The position numbers and the translations under genes were made by a program. Positions 11,453 through 22,132 of a stretch of 64,000 nt of DNA are shown piece after piece. Numbering within the stretch: the stretch's first letter is position 1; each line of letters opens with the position of its first letter. Origin of the DNA: Diplonema papillatum (taxonomy: Eukaryota; Euglenozoa; Diplonemea; Diplonemida; Diplonemidae); NCBI GenBank assembly GCA_030068145.1, contig JAPJBO010000445.1, positions 1 to 64,000 on the forward strand, given 5' to 3'. A model generated the notes under the pieces. The model saw only the letters and a program-made list of their open reading frames with translations, was not told where the DNA came from and did no database searches.

Positions 11453-14400
11453 CACGGTGCACTAGTAAAAGTGAAAAAGGTGTTTTGATTAGTCATTTTA
11501 CTAGTGAAAAAGCATGACTAGTGCGCTGCACCAGTAAAAATGACTAGTGTCCTCGTAGAAATCCACCTGTTCCGGACCGAAATCTGGGCTGTTTTGTAAA
11601 TTTCAGAGGGTCCCACGGCACAACTGTACCCTACCGTTGCACTTACTACCGTGTTCGGAGAAATGTTGGACTGGGAGAAAGGCAAAATACTTTTCAAAAC
11701 TCCCAAAAGTCCAAATAGTTCCGGTCCAAATATTATACAGTAGGGTTCACGCCCATAACGAAGTTTAGAATCCAAGAATACGATAGGATATGATACACCT
11801 GTGGTGTCTACAGTCAAGGGTGCGCGCAAGTCCGTTAACAGAGGATCTTTTGGGGTGCAGCCGCCAATGCCGCTGCCTTGGCCGAGCAGGTGCTCAGCAG
11901 AGGCGGTGGAGAAGGTCTTATCGCAGACTGTTGCAGGTTACCTTGCGCATCTTCGATCCGGGTACTTCCGTGAATGTCACCCGTCTCCTTTGCGCTTGTT
12001 CGCCATTTGTGACGAAAGGTCCGTCTGGATATTTCACTTAGTTGCCCCTCTTCCTTGATAGATTGCGTTTCCAGTGGATGCCGCCCTTGATACAGTAAAC
12101 GCTTACACAACGTTTACTCAACGTTTACTCAAAATGAGTTTAAACGTTTATAAACGGTAAACGTTTACCGTTTACCTGGAACGTAAACGTTTATAAACGG
12201 TAAACGTTTACCGTTTACCTGGAACACGGTGCACTAGTCAAGGACTTTTTTGACTTTGACTAGTGGTTTTACTAGTCAAAATTTTGACTAGTAAAATGAC
12301 TAGTGCCACTAGTAAAAATGACTAGTGCACTAGTAAAAATGACTAGTGCACTAGTAAAAATGACTAGTGATTTAGACAAAATCCACCTAACCTGGACCCA
12401 AATCCTGGGTGTTTCGAGAGTTTTCGAGGGGTTTCACGGCACTACCGTGACCACCGGTGCCCAGACACCACAAACCACCTGGGCAACCCCAGTTTTCGCG
12501 AGCGACAGGCCGAGTTGCGAGGTTTTTGGTTGGAAAGTTCCTGAGCTTGTATGGCTTAGCAAACATAGTGCAAACGACAGTGCTATCCCTACGGTGAGGT
12601 CAGAGACATGTCGTGACAGGTCTCAGACACTGGACATAATGCGGGCTTCCGACCACATTCAAACTCTGGTCCGTAGATTCGGCTTGTCGCTCATGGCGCT
12701 CCTATCGCCTTGGCATCGCACCCGACACAGTGCATTTACAGTAGTGGGTTCCCTAAAACCCACGAAGAAATGAGAGATGGTCGGCAGGTCTTCTTGCCGA
12801 GCTTCCCAACATGAATGTGCAACAGGTGCTGATTTTGTCCGCCTGCGAACTGTTTGCAGGCAAGGCTTTGTGTTGTGCACATTCCACAAATAGTTGCTCA
12901 CTGCTATGTGCTCCGCTTTCAAGTGTTGGAGGCACTCTCTCATGGAGTGCTTGGAGACTTCCTCTTTCACGCCGCCGCGGAAAACCATTCTTGTAGCCTG
13001 TGGCGCGCGCGTTGTGTGCCAGTCAACACGTCGTGGTGCTTTGTCCGGTCATTTCGAATGCCTGGAAGTCACGTTTCTTTGTCTTTTCGGGACGTGAAGA
13101 CGACCATTGAGCCCACCGATCAATTGCTCAAAGCTTTCGTCGGGTGGGACACCAGCAGGTTCTGGTTTCTACTCGTCGGGTTTACGGCACGGTGAATCGC
13201 GTAGCCGGTGTACTTTTTGTGGAAACAGCTTCTTTCGCATCTTCGGTTGTTCACATACGACGATAGAAATCACCGCCTCGGAGTAGCTTGAACTCACAAC
13301 GCACTGTCTATCGGGCATTGGGAGCTACTAGTAGTAAGTGCGGAAGAGCATGAGGCAGGCAAGCTGTATAACACTCCTAGTAGGCAACAAATTCCCAGAA
13401 ACTCCCCGTACTCAGCCGTGGTGCTCGCCTGCCTTCATGGCACTTGCACTTTACAGAACTCAATACTCAGCCCGATTCCTGTGGGGGAAGAGTGGGGGTG
13501 GGTGGCCCACCAAAAAAGCGACCACAGTTCTCCGCAAAACACAAACCGACGAGTAATCGTGACTTATTCCTGCAGAACTGGCTTTGTTGAATGACGCTCG
13601 TGGCAGACAACTGACCCCAAGCTTTCGTCTATCGCACAGTAAGGATTCGCGTTGGGAACTGCGTTCGGAAAATCATTGGACCGGAATTTCTTTTTGGACT
13701 TTTTGGAGGTTCTGAAAGTTTTGGACTTTTCCCTGGGGTTTTCACTTTTTGGCGGTATTTTGAAGTCTGACCCAAGCAGCTTTTGCACTCGTTTCGTGTT
13801 TCCGTTACACAAATGATGGGACCGGCAGAATGTACGAACATTTCAAAGCTTCCCGAATTCCGGGCCGAAACGCGTCCAAATTGGTTCAGGTTACCTTTAG
13901 TTTCTGTTTGTCCTTAAAACCCGTGGTGCACGATCATGACTATGGGCATAGCCTGGGTCGCTTAGACAAGCACATGACGGGGGCGACTCATGAGATTGCC
14001 CCCGTCGCCGACCACGTGCCGGAACACGACGTCCGGGACCGGCTATACGGCATCCACCGCGTCAAAAACGCGCGTGTCCGCCACTCGGCAGCCAGGACGT
14101 CGCCTTCACTCAGCGACGCTCGCTTCACTGCGAGCTCACCGAGGTCGAGTCCTTCCGCGGCATGCCGGCTTGCTCCGTAAGTCCATACTTGGACCGGAAC
14201 CTTTTTGGACTTTTGGCCCAAGTTTTGGGGTTTGGAAAAGTATTTCGACTTTTCCCGGTCCAACATTATTCCGAACACGGTAGCAAGCGCAACGGTAGGG
14301 TACACTTTTGCGGTGGGACCCTCTGAAATTTACAAACCAGCCCAGATTTCGGTTCGGAACAGGTGGATTTCTACTAGGACACTAGTCATTTTGACTAGTG

Positions 14401-14507
14401 TTTTTACTAGTGCACTAGTCATTTTTACTAGTGCACTAGTCATGCTTTTTCACTAGAAAAATGACTAGTAAAAACACCTTTTTCACTTTTACTAGTGCAG
14501 CGTGTAG
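11450..14507. mobile_element. 3-kb TIR element with ACTAGT-rich subterminal repeats, nested
   Basis: The inverted ends are about 300 bp long (11450-11740 against 14180-14507). The outermost part is CTACACG, one differing base, then TGCACTAGTAAAAGTG. Many ACTAGTAAAAATG words follow, then a block around GAAATCCACCTGTTCCGGAC. A second left-type end of the same family starts at about 12230 in direct orientation, so one copy seems to sit inside another. The interior has only short frames and no recognisable transposase. I see no target duplication. Confidence 0.7.
12129..12225. repeat. two tandem copies of a self-complementary 46-bp unit
   Basis: AAACGTTTATAAACGGTAAA, continuing into CGTTTACCGTTTACCTGGAA, is repeated twice with almost no change. 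Each unit is itself partly palindromic. Confidence 0.7.
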
Positions 14508-14509
14508 CA

Positions 14510-14592
14510 TCGCTCAAACTGTGTTCACCAGAGATAAGCTTCGCCCGAATTTACTGTTACCCGAACTTAAACTGCTGCCTCTAGTCGCCGTG
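14510..14592 (+). repeat. right-end fragment of the tRNA-like composite repeat
   Basis: GCCCGAATTTACTG, ACCCGAACTTAAACTGCTGC and CTCTAGTCGCC match the right end of the copy that closes near 59495. Confidence 0.6.
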
Positions 14593-15887
14593 TGCCGGTC
14601 TTTACCGTGCGCACCATGATTCCAAAAACAATTAACTACTTGCGGAATGTTGTGCAACCACACAAGGCACAGACACCTTCTGTGTTCTGACATGCTGCGT
14701 GCTCACACTCGTGCAGCCACCATAAGCAAAGTGTGCAGTGAGAGTGCAGTGAACACAATTTAGCCACCCAGGATTGCAAGCAAAAGCGTCGAGTGGGTTG
14801 GGAGCATCGTTTTTCTTGCAGGCAAGACAGAGGGAACAAAGCTAGATGTATATCGCCAAACCAGAGGAAATGGACACGAGTTATTCTGAATCTAAGCTTC
14901 CCAATCCAAGTCGGACCAACGCAGACCGCCTTCGAAAGTCTGACCCCCCAGCACCTGTTTGTGTTGTAACGGAAGTAGAAAGTGGGGAAAGGCCGTAGTA
15001 CGAAGTTCGTTTGTGTTTCCGACGATCCCGTGGGACTGCAGGTGTCTTTCGACCTTGTGTCTGTGTGACACTGTCTAGGAATTTGGTAAAGTTGAAAGTC
15101 TCGACTTTAGCTCTTGGCGACATTTTCATATGTCTCACAGTTTCTATATGGCCCCCCCTGTGAATCATCAAAGTCGAAAATCAAGAGAGAGAGAGAGACG
15201 AGTTAGAGTGCAGGGACCATCTCTCCGAGGAGTATCCGGTCGCCCCACTACTACAATCAATCATTCTCCTGGCGACCGTTCAATGATCACCCTAATTGGC
15301 GGGTGGGTTGCTTTGTTTCTCGTGCCGCATGTGTTCGAAGTGAAGAAAAGAGACTGGAACAAAAGCATTCATCTGTTTGATGTGCCTCCTGTCACTGTGG
15401 CAACTTTGTGTCTTGTGCAACTTCAAGATCGGATGCGATACATACAGGTTCAAAAACTCCCAAGAAAATGATCTGAGGTTGACCACCATTTTCCTTTTCT
15501 TCCATATTGGAACGGTCACCAGGAGAATGACTCATATAACTGCCTGCCCAATTCCACAAAGTTGGATACCTGTTCGAACAGCGTGCTGAACACTTCTCTC
15601 TCTGATGATCCGCTTGGAAGTACGAGAACAGCAGTTATCGAAAGAGCATGCTGCCGAAGCAGGATCGGCAACTGACTCAAACTTCGCTGACTGAGGGAGA
15701 ACTGACGATGCTGCTGTACGTGTGTAGAGAGTGCTATGTAACTATGAAAAAATGTGCGACATGCCTGGTGTTTATTTTACTAGCCTACATAGAAGGCAAG
15801 CTATAACCATGTGAGAGCTGCTAGACAGTTCCTGACAGTAAGACAGCCACCCTTGTCTGGTTCCCGGTCAGGTGTGGTTTTTAAACT
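14593..15887. other. intergenic, no gene recognised
   Basis: Contains a short GAGAGAGA run near 15184. A block at about 15005-15056 (GTGTTTCCGACGATCCCGT, then GGTGTCTTTCGACC) recurs at 26048-26100 inside the element 24708-26681, so it is probably a relic of that family. Confidence 0.4.
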
Positions 15888-15917
15888 TACTGGGGGGGTC
15901 GAATACAGGAGGTACCT
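15888..15917 (+). repeat. dispersed end motif, TTACTGGGGGGGTCGAATAC
   Basis: The 30-bp stretch starting TTACTGGGGGGGTCGAATAC and ending GAGGTACC is found inverted, with one difference, at 28730-28760. Looser copies lie near 9528, 34017 and 54582. Confidence 0.6.
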
Positions 15918-16337
15918 TGAATAGAAGAGGTACCTTGAATACAAGAGGCATTTTGAAAATCTGGAAAAAAGTTGGTTTTTTTCTTCGTCCGCATAACAGA
16001 CCTTTATTGGGGTGGCCGGCTACATTGGATGAGCACACTTTTCCACAAAACTTCCCAGAAATTCCAAGATTTCGTTCTCTTTCACGCTTTTTCACGTTTT
16101 TTCGTCGTCTTGTTGCGTTAGTGGGGAGTCATTTGCAAGCAAATGAGTACCACACTATGCCAGCTTTTCGCTACGTGACTCCAGAAGGGTCACTTTTTCC
16201 GCGCTTTCGGCGCGGCGCAACTCTAGTCGGCTGCAACTGTTGTTGGCAGTTGCTCACGATCTCATAATCCGAAAAGGAATCGGAGTCTTCGCTTTCTCGC
16301 TTGCGCCGATAGGCACGCCGCGATGCGGAGGATGCGA

Positions 16338-16647
16338 GTAGTCACAGTTTCACTGAGGGAGTTGATGCACCACGAAAAAGTCGATTAGAGAACTTAACAC
16401 AGCCTTCAGGGTGTGGTTGGTTCAAAGAGAAATTCAAGTTTTCCCACCCTCCCTAACCCCCCGGTGACCTCGCCCAAGCTCGTTTCCCCGGGTTAAGGCA
16501 GTCACTCAACATTCCCTTGCGCTAGTGCTATCAGTTACAAAGACGTGTTCTTACTTCTCCCTTTCTCCTAGGCAGTTCTCGTCAGACAATACGAAGAGCA
16601 GAAACTCTTCTAGGCAGTTCTCGTCAGACAATACGAAGAGCAGAAAC
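16338..16647. other. 310-bp insertion in LINE copy A
   Basis: Copies B, C and D run straight from GAGTAG to CCGGGAAGAGCC here, whereas A has about 310 bp of unrelated DNA. The insert ends with two tandem copies of a 40-bp unit (TAGGCAGTTCTCGTCAGACA...) at 16568-16648. Its origin is unknown. Confidence 0.75.
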
Positions 16648-19600
16648 TCCCGGGAAGAGCCGGCGGGAGGGCGCGATCGTTGTGTGACCCGTGGAGGGTC
16701 GGAACCAGAATCAGTAAAAGGGCCCGAGTCAGGGCCTGCCATCGAAGAGGGCCGGGCGGGGCCGGGTGGGCGCGGTGTGTTCGGGCCGGCGAGGCCAGTG
16801 CCGTCGTCGCCGAGATCGGCACGCACGACGACGCGGCTGCGGGAGAGGCCGTGGGGGTGCAGGGCGCGGGTCGCTTCCTGCCTGCTGGCGGGGGGGCGCG
16901 CTTCGGGGGCGACTTCGTCGTCCGCCTCCTCCGGCCACGGCTGGTAGGTGTTCCAGGTGGGGACGGCGCGCGCCGCTTCCGGCCTGTGAGGCCGTCGCTC
17001 TCGCCTAGGCTGCGACCGCCACCGCCGCCGCCGCCGCGATCCCCGCCGCGTCCGCTGCCGCGACCGCCGCCGCGTGCGCGGCCGCGACCAGTGCCGCGGC
17101 CGCCGCCACCGTCTCCGTCACTGTCGTCTCCGCCGCCTCGGCCGCCGCGGCCGCGGCCACGGCCGCGGCAGCGGCCGCCACGACCACCGCCACCCCCGTC
17201 GCCACTGCTGCTGTCGCGGCCAGCACCACCCCTGTGATGCCCCCGTCCGCAGCACGCGTCAGCGTTCGGGCAGGTCCCGCATCGCGTCAGCCGATGCGCC
17301 CGGCAGCACTGAATGCGCAGGCCGTCGTCCGGTTGGTGGTGCACCTGGCAGCACTGGTCCACTACAAGGCTGTAGTTTCTCCGCATGCCCGAGCACATTG
17401 CGCACTTCTGCTTCGCGCACGCGTGACAGACGGACTGTGAGCGGAGCAGGGGGTCTGCCTGCGACTCCGGGACGAGCACCGGGAGGCGTGGTCGTTGCGG
17501 CATTGGTGTGGGCTCGGCCCAGCGCGCCGAACGCTGCGCTCGCCTCGTCGCGTCATAGAGCGGGAACACGTCCCCGCCCCAGTTCTTCCCGTCCCCGAGC
17601 GCCGCACGCGGGAAGTTCATCTCCAAGACTTCGAACGTCTCCTCCCCCCCAGCGAAATGTGGCCGCGGTGTCAGACCACCCCACAGCATCGGCGCCCCCA
17701 GCGTCCTCATCGAGCCCACCCGGTCTTTCCGTTCGGCCGGAAGCGGCGACGGCAGCTGCAGTTCCCGACACAGGCGGCACAGCGTCGCTAGCATCGTCCA
17801 AAGGGTTTTCCCCCTTCGGTTGGCGGCGAGGTTCGGGGGGCCCAGGATGTCGTGCCCGGTGAAGACCTCGAAGTCGACGGCCAACTCGATGTTCGACACT
17901 TCGCCAGTGTCCGTCCACTGCAATGCCGACAGCCAGCCCTTCATCGCCCGCATCGTCCGTCCCCCATACGGCCACTTCGGCGGCTCATCCGGTAGGCGCC
18001 CGAAGTCAAACAGGTGATGGACCGCCGGCCGCGACGTTGCCGCCCTCCAGGGGTGGATCGGCTGTACCGCTGCCAGACGGCCACGCTCTGACTCTTCGCG
18101 CGCCACGTACACCGACGCCATGAAATGGTGCAAGGCCGCCGCGTCGACCGGCGCGCCTTCCACGATTACCCCGTGCACGCGCGTACAAGACGGCCACCGC
18201 GCACGGTCCGCCCGCATGAGCTCAGCAAAGCAGGGGCGGCGGCGAATCTCGTCGTACGCAGGGCACTCCCACCACAAGTGATCCGCCGTGTCGTGGGCGT
18301 GGCGGTCACAGTCCCTGCAACACCGGTCCGGCGGCGGGCGCCGCTCACCCGTGGAGGAGCCTCCGTCTTCGCCAGCCTGCTCGTCGAAGCTACCGGACGC
18401 ATCTGATGCGGTCGACGTCGTCGACGACGCCGTCGTTGACGCGGGAGAGCTCGCCGAACCTTCCGATCCCGCCGCCTCTTCCCCCGCACGCGCATTCCGC
18501 CCCCACCGAGCCGCAAGGAAAACACCCCCGGACAGGATGACGGTCAGCGCGCGCCTCACACTGCCGTCGGCCGCCGTCAGACGCAGCCCGTTCGTGCGCC
18601 CGCAGTCTACCCCGGCCTGCACTCCGTCGTACGAAGGCCGCTGTCGCGCAAGCTGCATCCACACCTTCCGCCGCAGCTGCGCTCGGACGACGTGGTGCCT
18701 CTCGCCTCGCTGCATGCCGAGAAGCCGACGACCCCCCAGCGCCGCAGAACAGAGATCCCCGCCCTCGAAGCCAATGCCCGCGACCGACAGCCCATCCGCA
18801 ATGGCGATCCCTACCGGCCCCAGGCGCGCCCTCGGCAAAAACGTTTCGTGCCGCTCGTACAACCTCACGATGTTCCGCATGCGCGCACACACGCGTGGCA
18901 GCCGCTCGCAGGTGTCGAATAACGCGCACAGAATCCTGTACGGCCGAGCGATCATCGGATCCAGACGGTGACCCTTCGCCAAGATCGATAGCACCGCCGT
19001 CACGTTCCTCGACGGGTGCTTGCTCCCAAAAGCGCCCCTCACGATCCGCGTCCGGAGTCCCTTCAGGCGCGTCTGCGTGTACGTCTCGTAGGAGCACCCG
19101 GTAAGGACACTGCTGAGCACGTTCGAACTCGCCACCTCGCAGCGGACATCGAACGGAAGCTTCGAGGTGCCCAGCCTGTCTATCAGACCGTCATGTGCGC
19201 TCAGACGCGCATCGTTGGCCCGACCCGTTTGGACGCTCTCCACACTCGTTCGCACCCCGAGGATCTTCGCAGCCGTCGCCGTCGCTATGGCCTCGCCGTC
19301 CACCTTCACCGCGCTGGCGTACGGACGCCGCCTGCGCTGTTGCGTCGAGCCCGCATGGATGCCCATCGCCAAGGTTTTCGCCATGTTCAGGCGCATCCCG
19401 GTCAGGGCACAGAACCGCGCGACGATGTCGACCGCCTGCTGCAGCTCGGCTTCCGCCGCCGCGAAGAGCGTGGCATCATCCGCCAGCGACTCCGACGAAA
19501 CCTCCGGTACGCGCGCCGACACCGCTCGGAGCACAATCGACAGCAAGGCGTTGATGAGGATCACCGAAAGTGGGCACCCCTGCAAGATACCGTTGGTGAC

Positions 19601-22129
19601 CTCAAACTCGGAGCCCACGCCGAGCGGCAGCTTGAACCGTCGCTTCATGCCGCGGTACATGGCGCGCAGGGGGCGCAGGATGCGCGCGTCGAGGCCCATC
19701 TCTTCGGCGAGCCGGAGAACGATCCCCTGCGGTACCCGGTCGAAGCACTTCGCGAAATCGAGTGCGACCATGTACAGCGACTTCGACTCGTCGAGCAGCG
19801 TCTCCTCGATCAGCGTCGTCAGCTCCATGAGGACGTCGTCCGTCCGATGCCCTCTGCGGAAGCCGTGCTGCGACGGAAGAATCCAGCCGTCCTGCCACTC
19901 CATGACGTCTTGCAAACGCCTGCAGGCCCACAACCGATAGACGCAGCTCGTCACGGTGATTGGCCGCAAGTTCGTTGGCGAGGTGTCGTCGGTCTTTGGT
20001 ATGAGCGACACCAACGACGTCAGCATACCCTTCGGCCACTCCCCTCGCTCCTCCACCAGATTGAAAAGCGTCGCGAACCCGTCCAGCAGTTCGTCGGGCA
20101 GGGCCTTCAGCTCGTCCAAACGCCAGCCGTCCACCCCACACGCCGTAGTCTTCTTCTTCCGCTTGTTGAGCACATCCCGTAGCTCGCTCCCGGTCACATC
20201 CCGCAGGTCCATCTGGCGGCGGGGAATAAAACCCTCGAAGGCCCTGCGGAACGCCTCGTACTCGGGCTCTGGGCGTCCTTCCCCGTACATGCGCAGGATC
20301 GGGTCCCACGCCTCCTGCAGCACCTCGTCCATCTCCTCGACGTTGGCGGTGAGCCGCCCATCCGCCGTCCGCACCGCATCGGCCGCCTGCCCCGGACCCC
20401 CCCGCAGCATCGACACAAGAGCCCGGCGATCCGTCCCAAACATCGTCAGCTGCCTCTCTTGTTGCTGCCTCTTCCGCACCCTCGCCGCAGCCGCGTTGAA
20501 TCTCGCACTGCGCAGTCGTACGTCGTGCAAGTAAACGCGGGCGACCTCTGCGCTCGGCGGGTCGGAGGGGGGCGGCTCGCCGACCCCGCCGCCACGGATC
20601 ACGGCGAGACAGCGCAGCCAGCACAAGCGGAGTTCTTGGGGCACCTGGAATGGTCCGGACGCTTCTAGGCGAGCTCGCTGGTAGACGTAGTGCTCCAGAC
20701 GCCGGATCGCATTCCCGTGCCTCAGCTCCGTCTCGCACGCCACGCCCCGGTCCGGCGTACTCCTCGCCGCAACGCGAGTCATCTTCAGCTCCGAGTTACC
20801 GCGGCCGGTGTGCGCGCGTCTCTCACAGGCAGGCATCCCGCTGCGGTCTAGCAGGTACTGCTCGCACATTGCGGAGAGCGCCATCCACGCCCCTTCGACG
20901 TCCCCCTCGCGGGCGGCGGCGCACACGGCATCCAGCCTCGGGACCTCGACGACCCTACCTGCCGGCTTCACGGGTATCGCTCGCGGCACGTTGAACCTCC
21001 ATGTCTGCTGTTCGAACGCCTGCACCGCGAGTCGAATCCGGACGCAGCGGTGGCCCCTCACGCTCCCTACCCCGATCGTCTCGCATGCAACAAAGGCGGA
21101 CGCGGCCGCGCGGTTCATCAGGGCGTAGTCGATGCGCGTGCCGGACGTGTTCGTGCCCGTGTAGGTGTTGGGCGGTCGTCCTCCTTCGCACGCCGCCTGC
21201 AGCTGCGCTGCGTCCGTCCACCCGTTGCTGAGGGCATGCCGAAGCGCCGGCGATCGCTCAAGGTCCGTGTTGAAGTCGCCCATCACGACCGCCGGGGCCT
21301 GCCCCACTATGGCCTGCGCCTCGAAGAGGACCGTCTGCAGGAGCCGCTCCCGGGACGCTGCTGCCGTGTTCCCCGATGGGGCGTAGACGGCAAAAAAGTG
21401 CACGAACATCCGTCCGACCCCCGTCGCGATCATCGTGTGGATGACCCGGTTGCGCACTTCCTGCAGCGATTCGTTGGGCAGCAGGTGGGCCACCCCCGGC
21501 TGCCTGGTAAGCACAACGACTCCGCCCCCCTTCTGCCCGGAATGCGGGTTTCCGTGCGGACAGTGCTTGCTGCGCTTCGGCGGTTGCGGCGGCCCCCACA
21601 GCGTCTTCCACCTCGACCCGTCGACGGCGCACGGTCTCGCGAGATAATCCGCCGCCTGCGTCTGCTGCAACGCGCTCATCGACGTCTCCAGCACCGCAAT
21701 CGCGTCTGCGGGCGCCATCGCACGCACCTCGTCAATGTGCAGGGCCAGCGAGCCAACATTAACTGCAGCAAGAGTGAGATCGCGCGGGGGACCAGGGTTC
21801 GGGTGGACGTCCCCGCACCTCAAGAGCCGTTCCCCCGCGGCGTACGCATACTCAAGGGCGTCGTGCTTCGACGGTAGCCACGCACATTCAACACGCTCAC
21901 GCCGCGAGGCAACCCGGGAACCCACGTCCCGCGCGCGATGCAGCACGTGCGCGGCAACGTACCGGGCTGTGCCGGCCGGCCGTCGGCGACGTCCGCGGCG
22001 GAAAGCCGCCGCGGCGGTCGAGGCGAGCGTTCGGCGCCCGGGGCCAGGGTTGGGATGCACATCCCCACATCGCATCAAGCGGGCTCCCGCAGCATCGCCG
22101 TCCGCGCGGGCGTCGTGGCTTGACGGCAG
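16610..22129 (-). CDS. LINE copy A ORF2: 2A motifs, endonuclease, reverse transcriptase
   Basis: The frame is open from just after a TGA at 22130-22132; the first ATG is at 22075. It starts with GDVHPNPGP (22040-22066), repeated at 21788-21814. The endonuclease then shows LAAVNVGSL, VLETSM, VVMGDFNTD, RIDYALM and RGHRCVRI, the usual EEP/APE series with catalytic Glu, Asp-x-Asn, Asp and His. The RT has CGVDGWRLDEL, LRPITVTSCVYRL, QHGFRRGHRTDD, ALDFAKCFDRVP, GILQGCPLS and ESLADDATL; the Tyr/Phe usual before Ala-Asp-Asp is Leu. A CxxC...H...C finger (CRDCDRHAHDTADHLWWEC) follows, then a Cys/His-rich block and a Gly/Arg tail. The last residues are replaced because the 16338-16647 insertion supplies the end of the frame. 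EEP-type LINE proteins nick DNA and prime reverse transcription at the target. Confidence 0.9.
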   Translation of the reverse strand: MPSSHDARADGDAAGARLMRCGDVHPNPGPGRRTLASTAAAAFRRGRRRRPAGTARYVAAHVLHRARDVGSRVASRRERVECAWLPSKHDALEYAYAAGERLLRCGDVHPNPGPPRDLTLAAVNVGSLALHIDEVRAMAPADAIAVLETSMSALQQTQAADYLARPCAVDGSRWKTLWGPPQPPKRSKHCPHGNPHSGQKGGGVVVLTRQPGVAHLLPNESLQEVRNRVIHTMIATGVGRMFVHFFAVYAPSGNTAAASRERLLQTVLFEAQAIVGQAPAVVMGDFNTDLERSPALRHALSNGWTDAAQLQAACEGGRPPNTYTGTNTSGTRIDYALMNRAAASAFVACETIGVGSVRGHRCVRIRLAVQAFEQQTWRFNVPRAIPVKPAGRVVEVPRLDAVCAAAREGDVEGAWMALSAMCEQYLLDRSGMPACERRAHTGRGNSELKMTRVAARSTPDRGVACETELRHGNAIRRLEHYVYQRARLEASGPFQVPQELRLCWLRCLAVIRGGGVGEPPPSDPPSAEVARVYLHDVRLRSARFNAAAARVRKRQQQERQLTMFGTDRRALVSMLRGGPGQAADAVRTADGRLTANVEEMDEVLQEAWDPILRMYGEGRPEPEYEAFRRAFEGFIPRRQMDLRDVTGSELRDVLNKRKKKTTACGVDGWRLDELKALPDELLDGFATLFNLVEERGEWPKGMLTSLVSLIPKTDDTSPTNLRPITVTSCVYRLWACRRLQDVMEWQDGWILPSQHGFRRGHRTDDVLMELTTLIEETLLDESKSLYMVALDFAKCFDRVPQGIVLRLAEEMGLDARILRPLRAMYRGMKRRFKLPLGVGSEFEVTNGILQGCPLSVILINALLSIVLRAVSARVPEVSSESLADDATLFAAAEAELQQAVDIVARFCALTGMRLNMAKTLAMGIHAGSTQQRRRRPYASAVKVDGEAIATATAAKILGVRTSVESVQTGRANDARLSAHDGLIDRLGTSKLPFDVRCEVASSNVLSSVLTGCSYETYTQTRLKGLRTRIVRGAFGSKHPSRNVTAVLSILAKGHRLDPMIARPYRILCALFDTCERLPRVCARMRNIVRLYERHETFLPRARLGPVGIAIADGLSVAGIGFEGGDLCSAALGGRRLLGMQRGERHHVVRAQLRRKVWMQLARQRPSYDGVQAGVDCGRTNGLRLTAADGSVRRALTVILSGGVFLAARWGRNARAGEEAAGSEGSASSPASTTASSTTSTASDASGSFDEQAGEDGGSSTGERRPPPDRCCRDCDRHAHDTADHLWWECPAYDEIRRRPCFAELMRADRARWPSCTRVHGVIVEGAPVDAAALHHFMASVYVAREESERGRLAAVQPIHPWRAATSRPAVHHLFDFGRLPDEPPKWPYGGRTMRAMKGWLSALQWTDTGEVSNIELAVDFEVFTGHDILGPPNLAANRRGKTLWTMLATLCRLCRELQLPSPLPAERKDRVGSMRTLGAPMLWGGLTPRPHFAGGEETFEVLEMNFPRAALGDGKNWGGDVFPLYDATRRAQRSARWAEPTPMPQRPRLPVLVPESQADPLLRSQSVCHACAKQKCAMCSGMRRNYSLVVDQCCQVHHQPDDGLRIQCCRAHRLTRCGTCPNADACCGRGHHRGGAGRDSSSGDGGGGGRGGRCRGRGRGRGGRGGGDDSDGDGGGGRGTGRGRARGGGRGSGRGGDRGGGGGGGRSLGESDGLTGRKRRAPSPPGTPTSRGRRRRTTKSPPKRAPPPAGRKRPAPCTPTASPAAASSCVPISATTALASPARTHRAHPAPPGPLRWQALTRALLLILVPTLHGSHNDRALPPALPGSFCSSYCLTRTA

Positions 22130-22132
22130 TCA

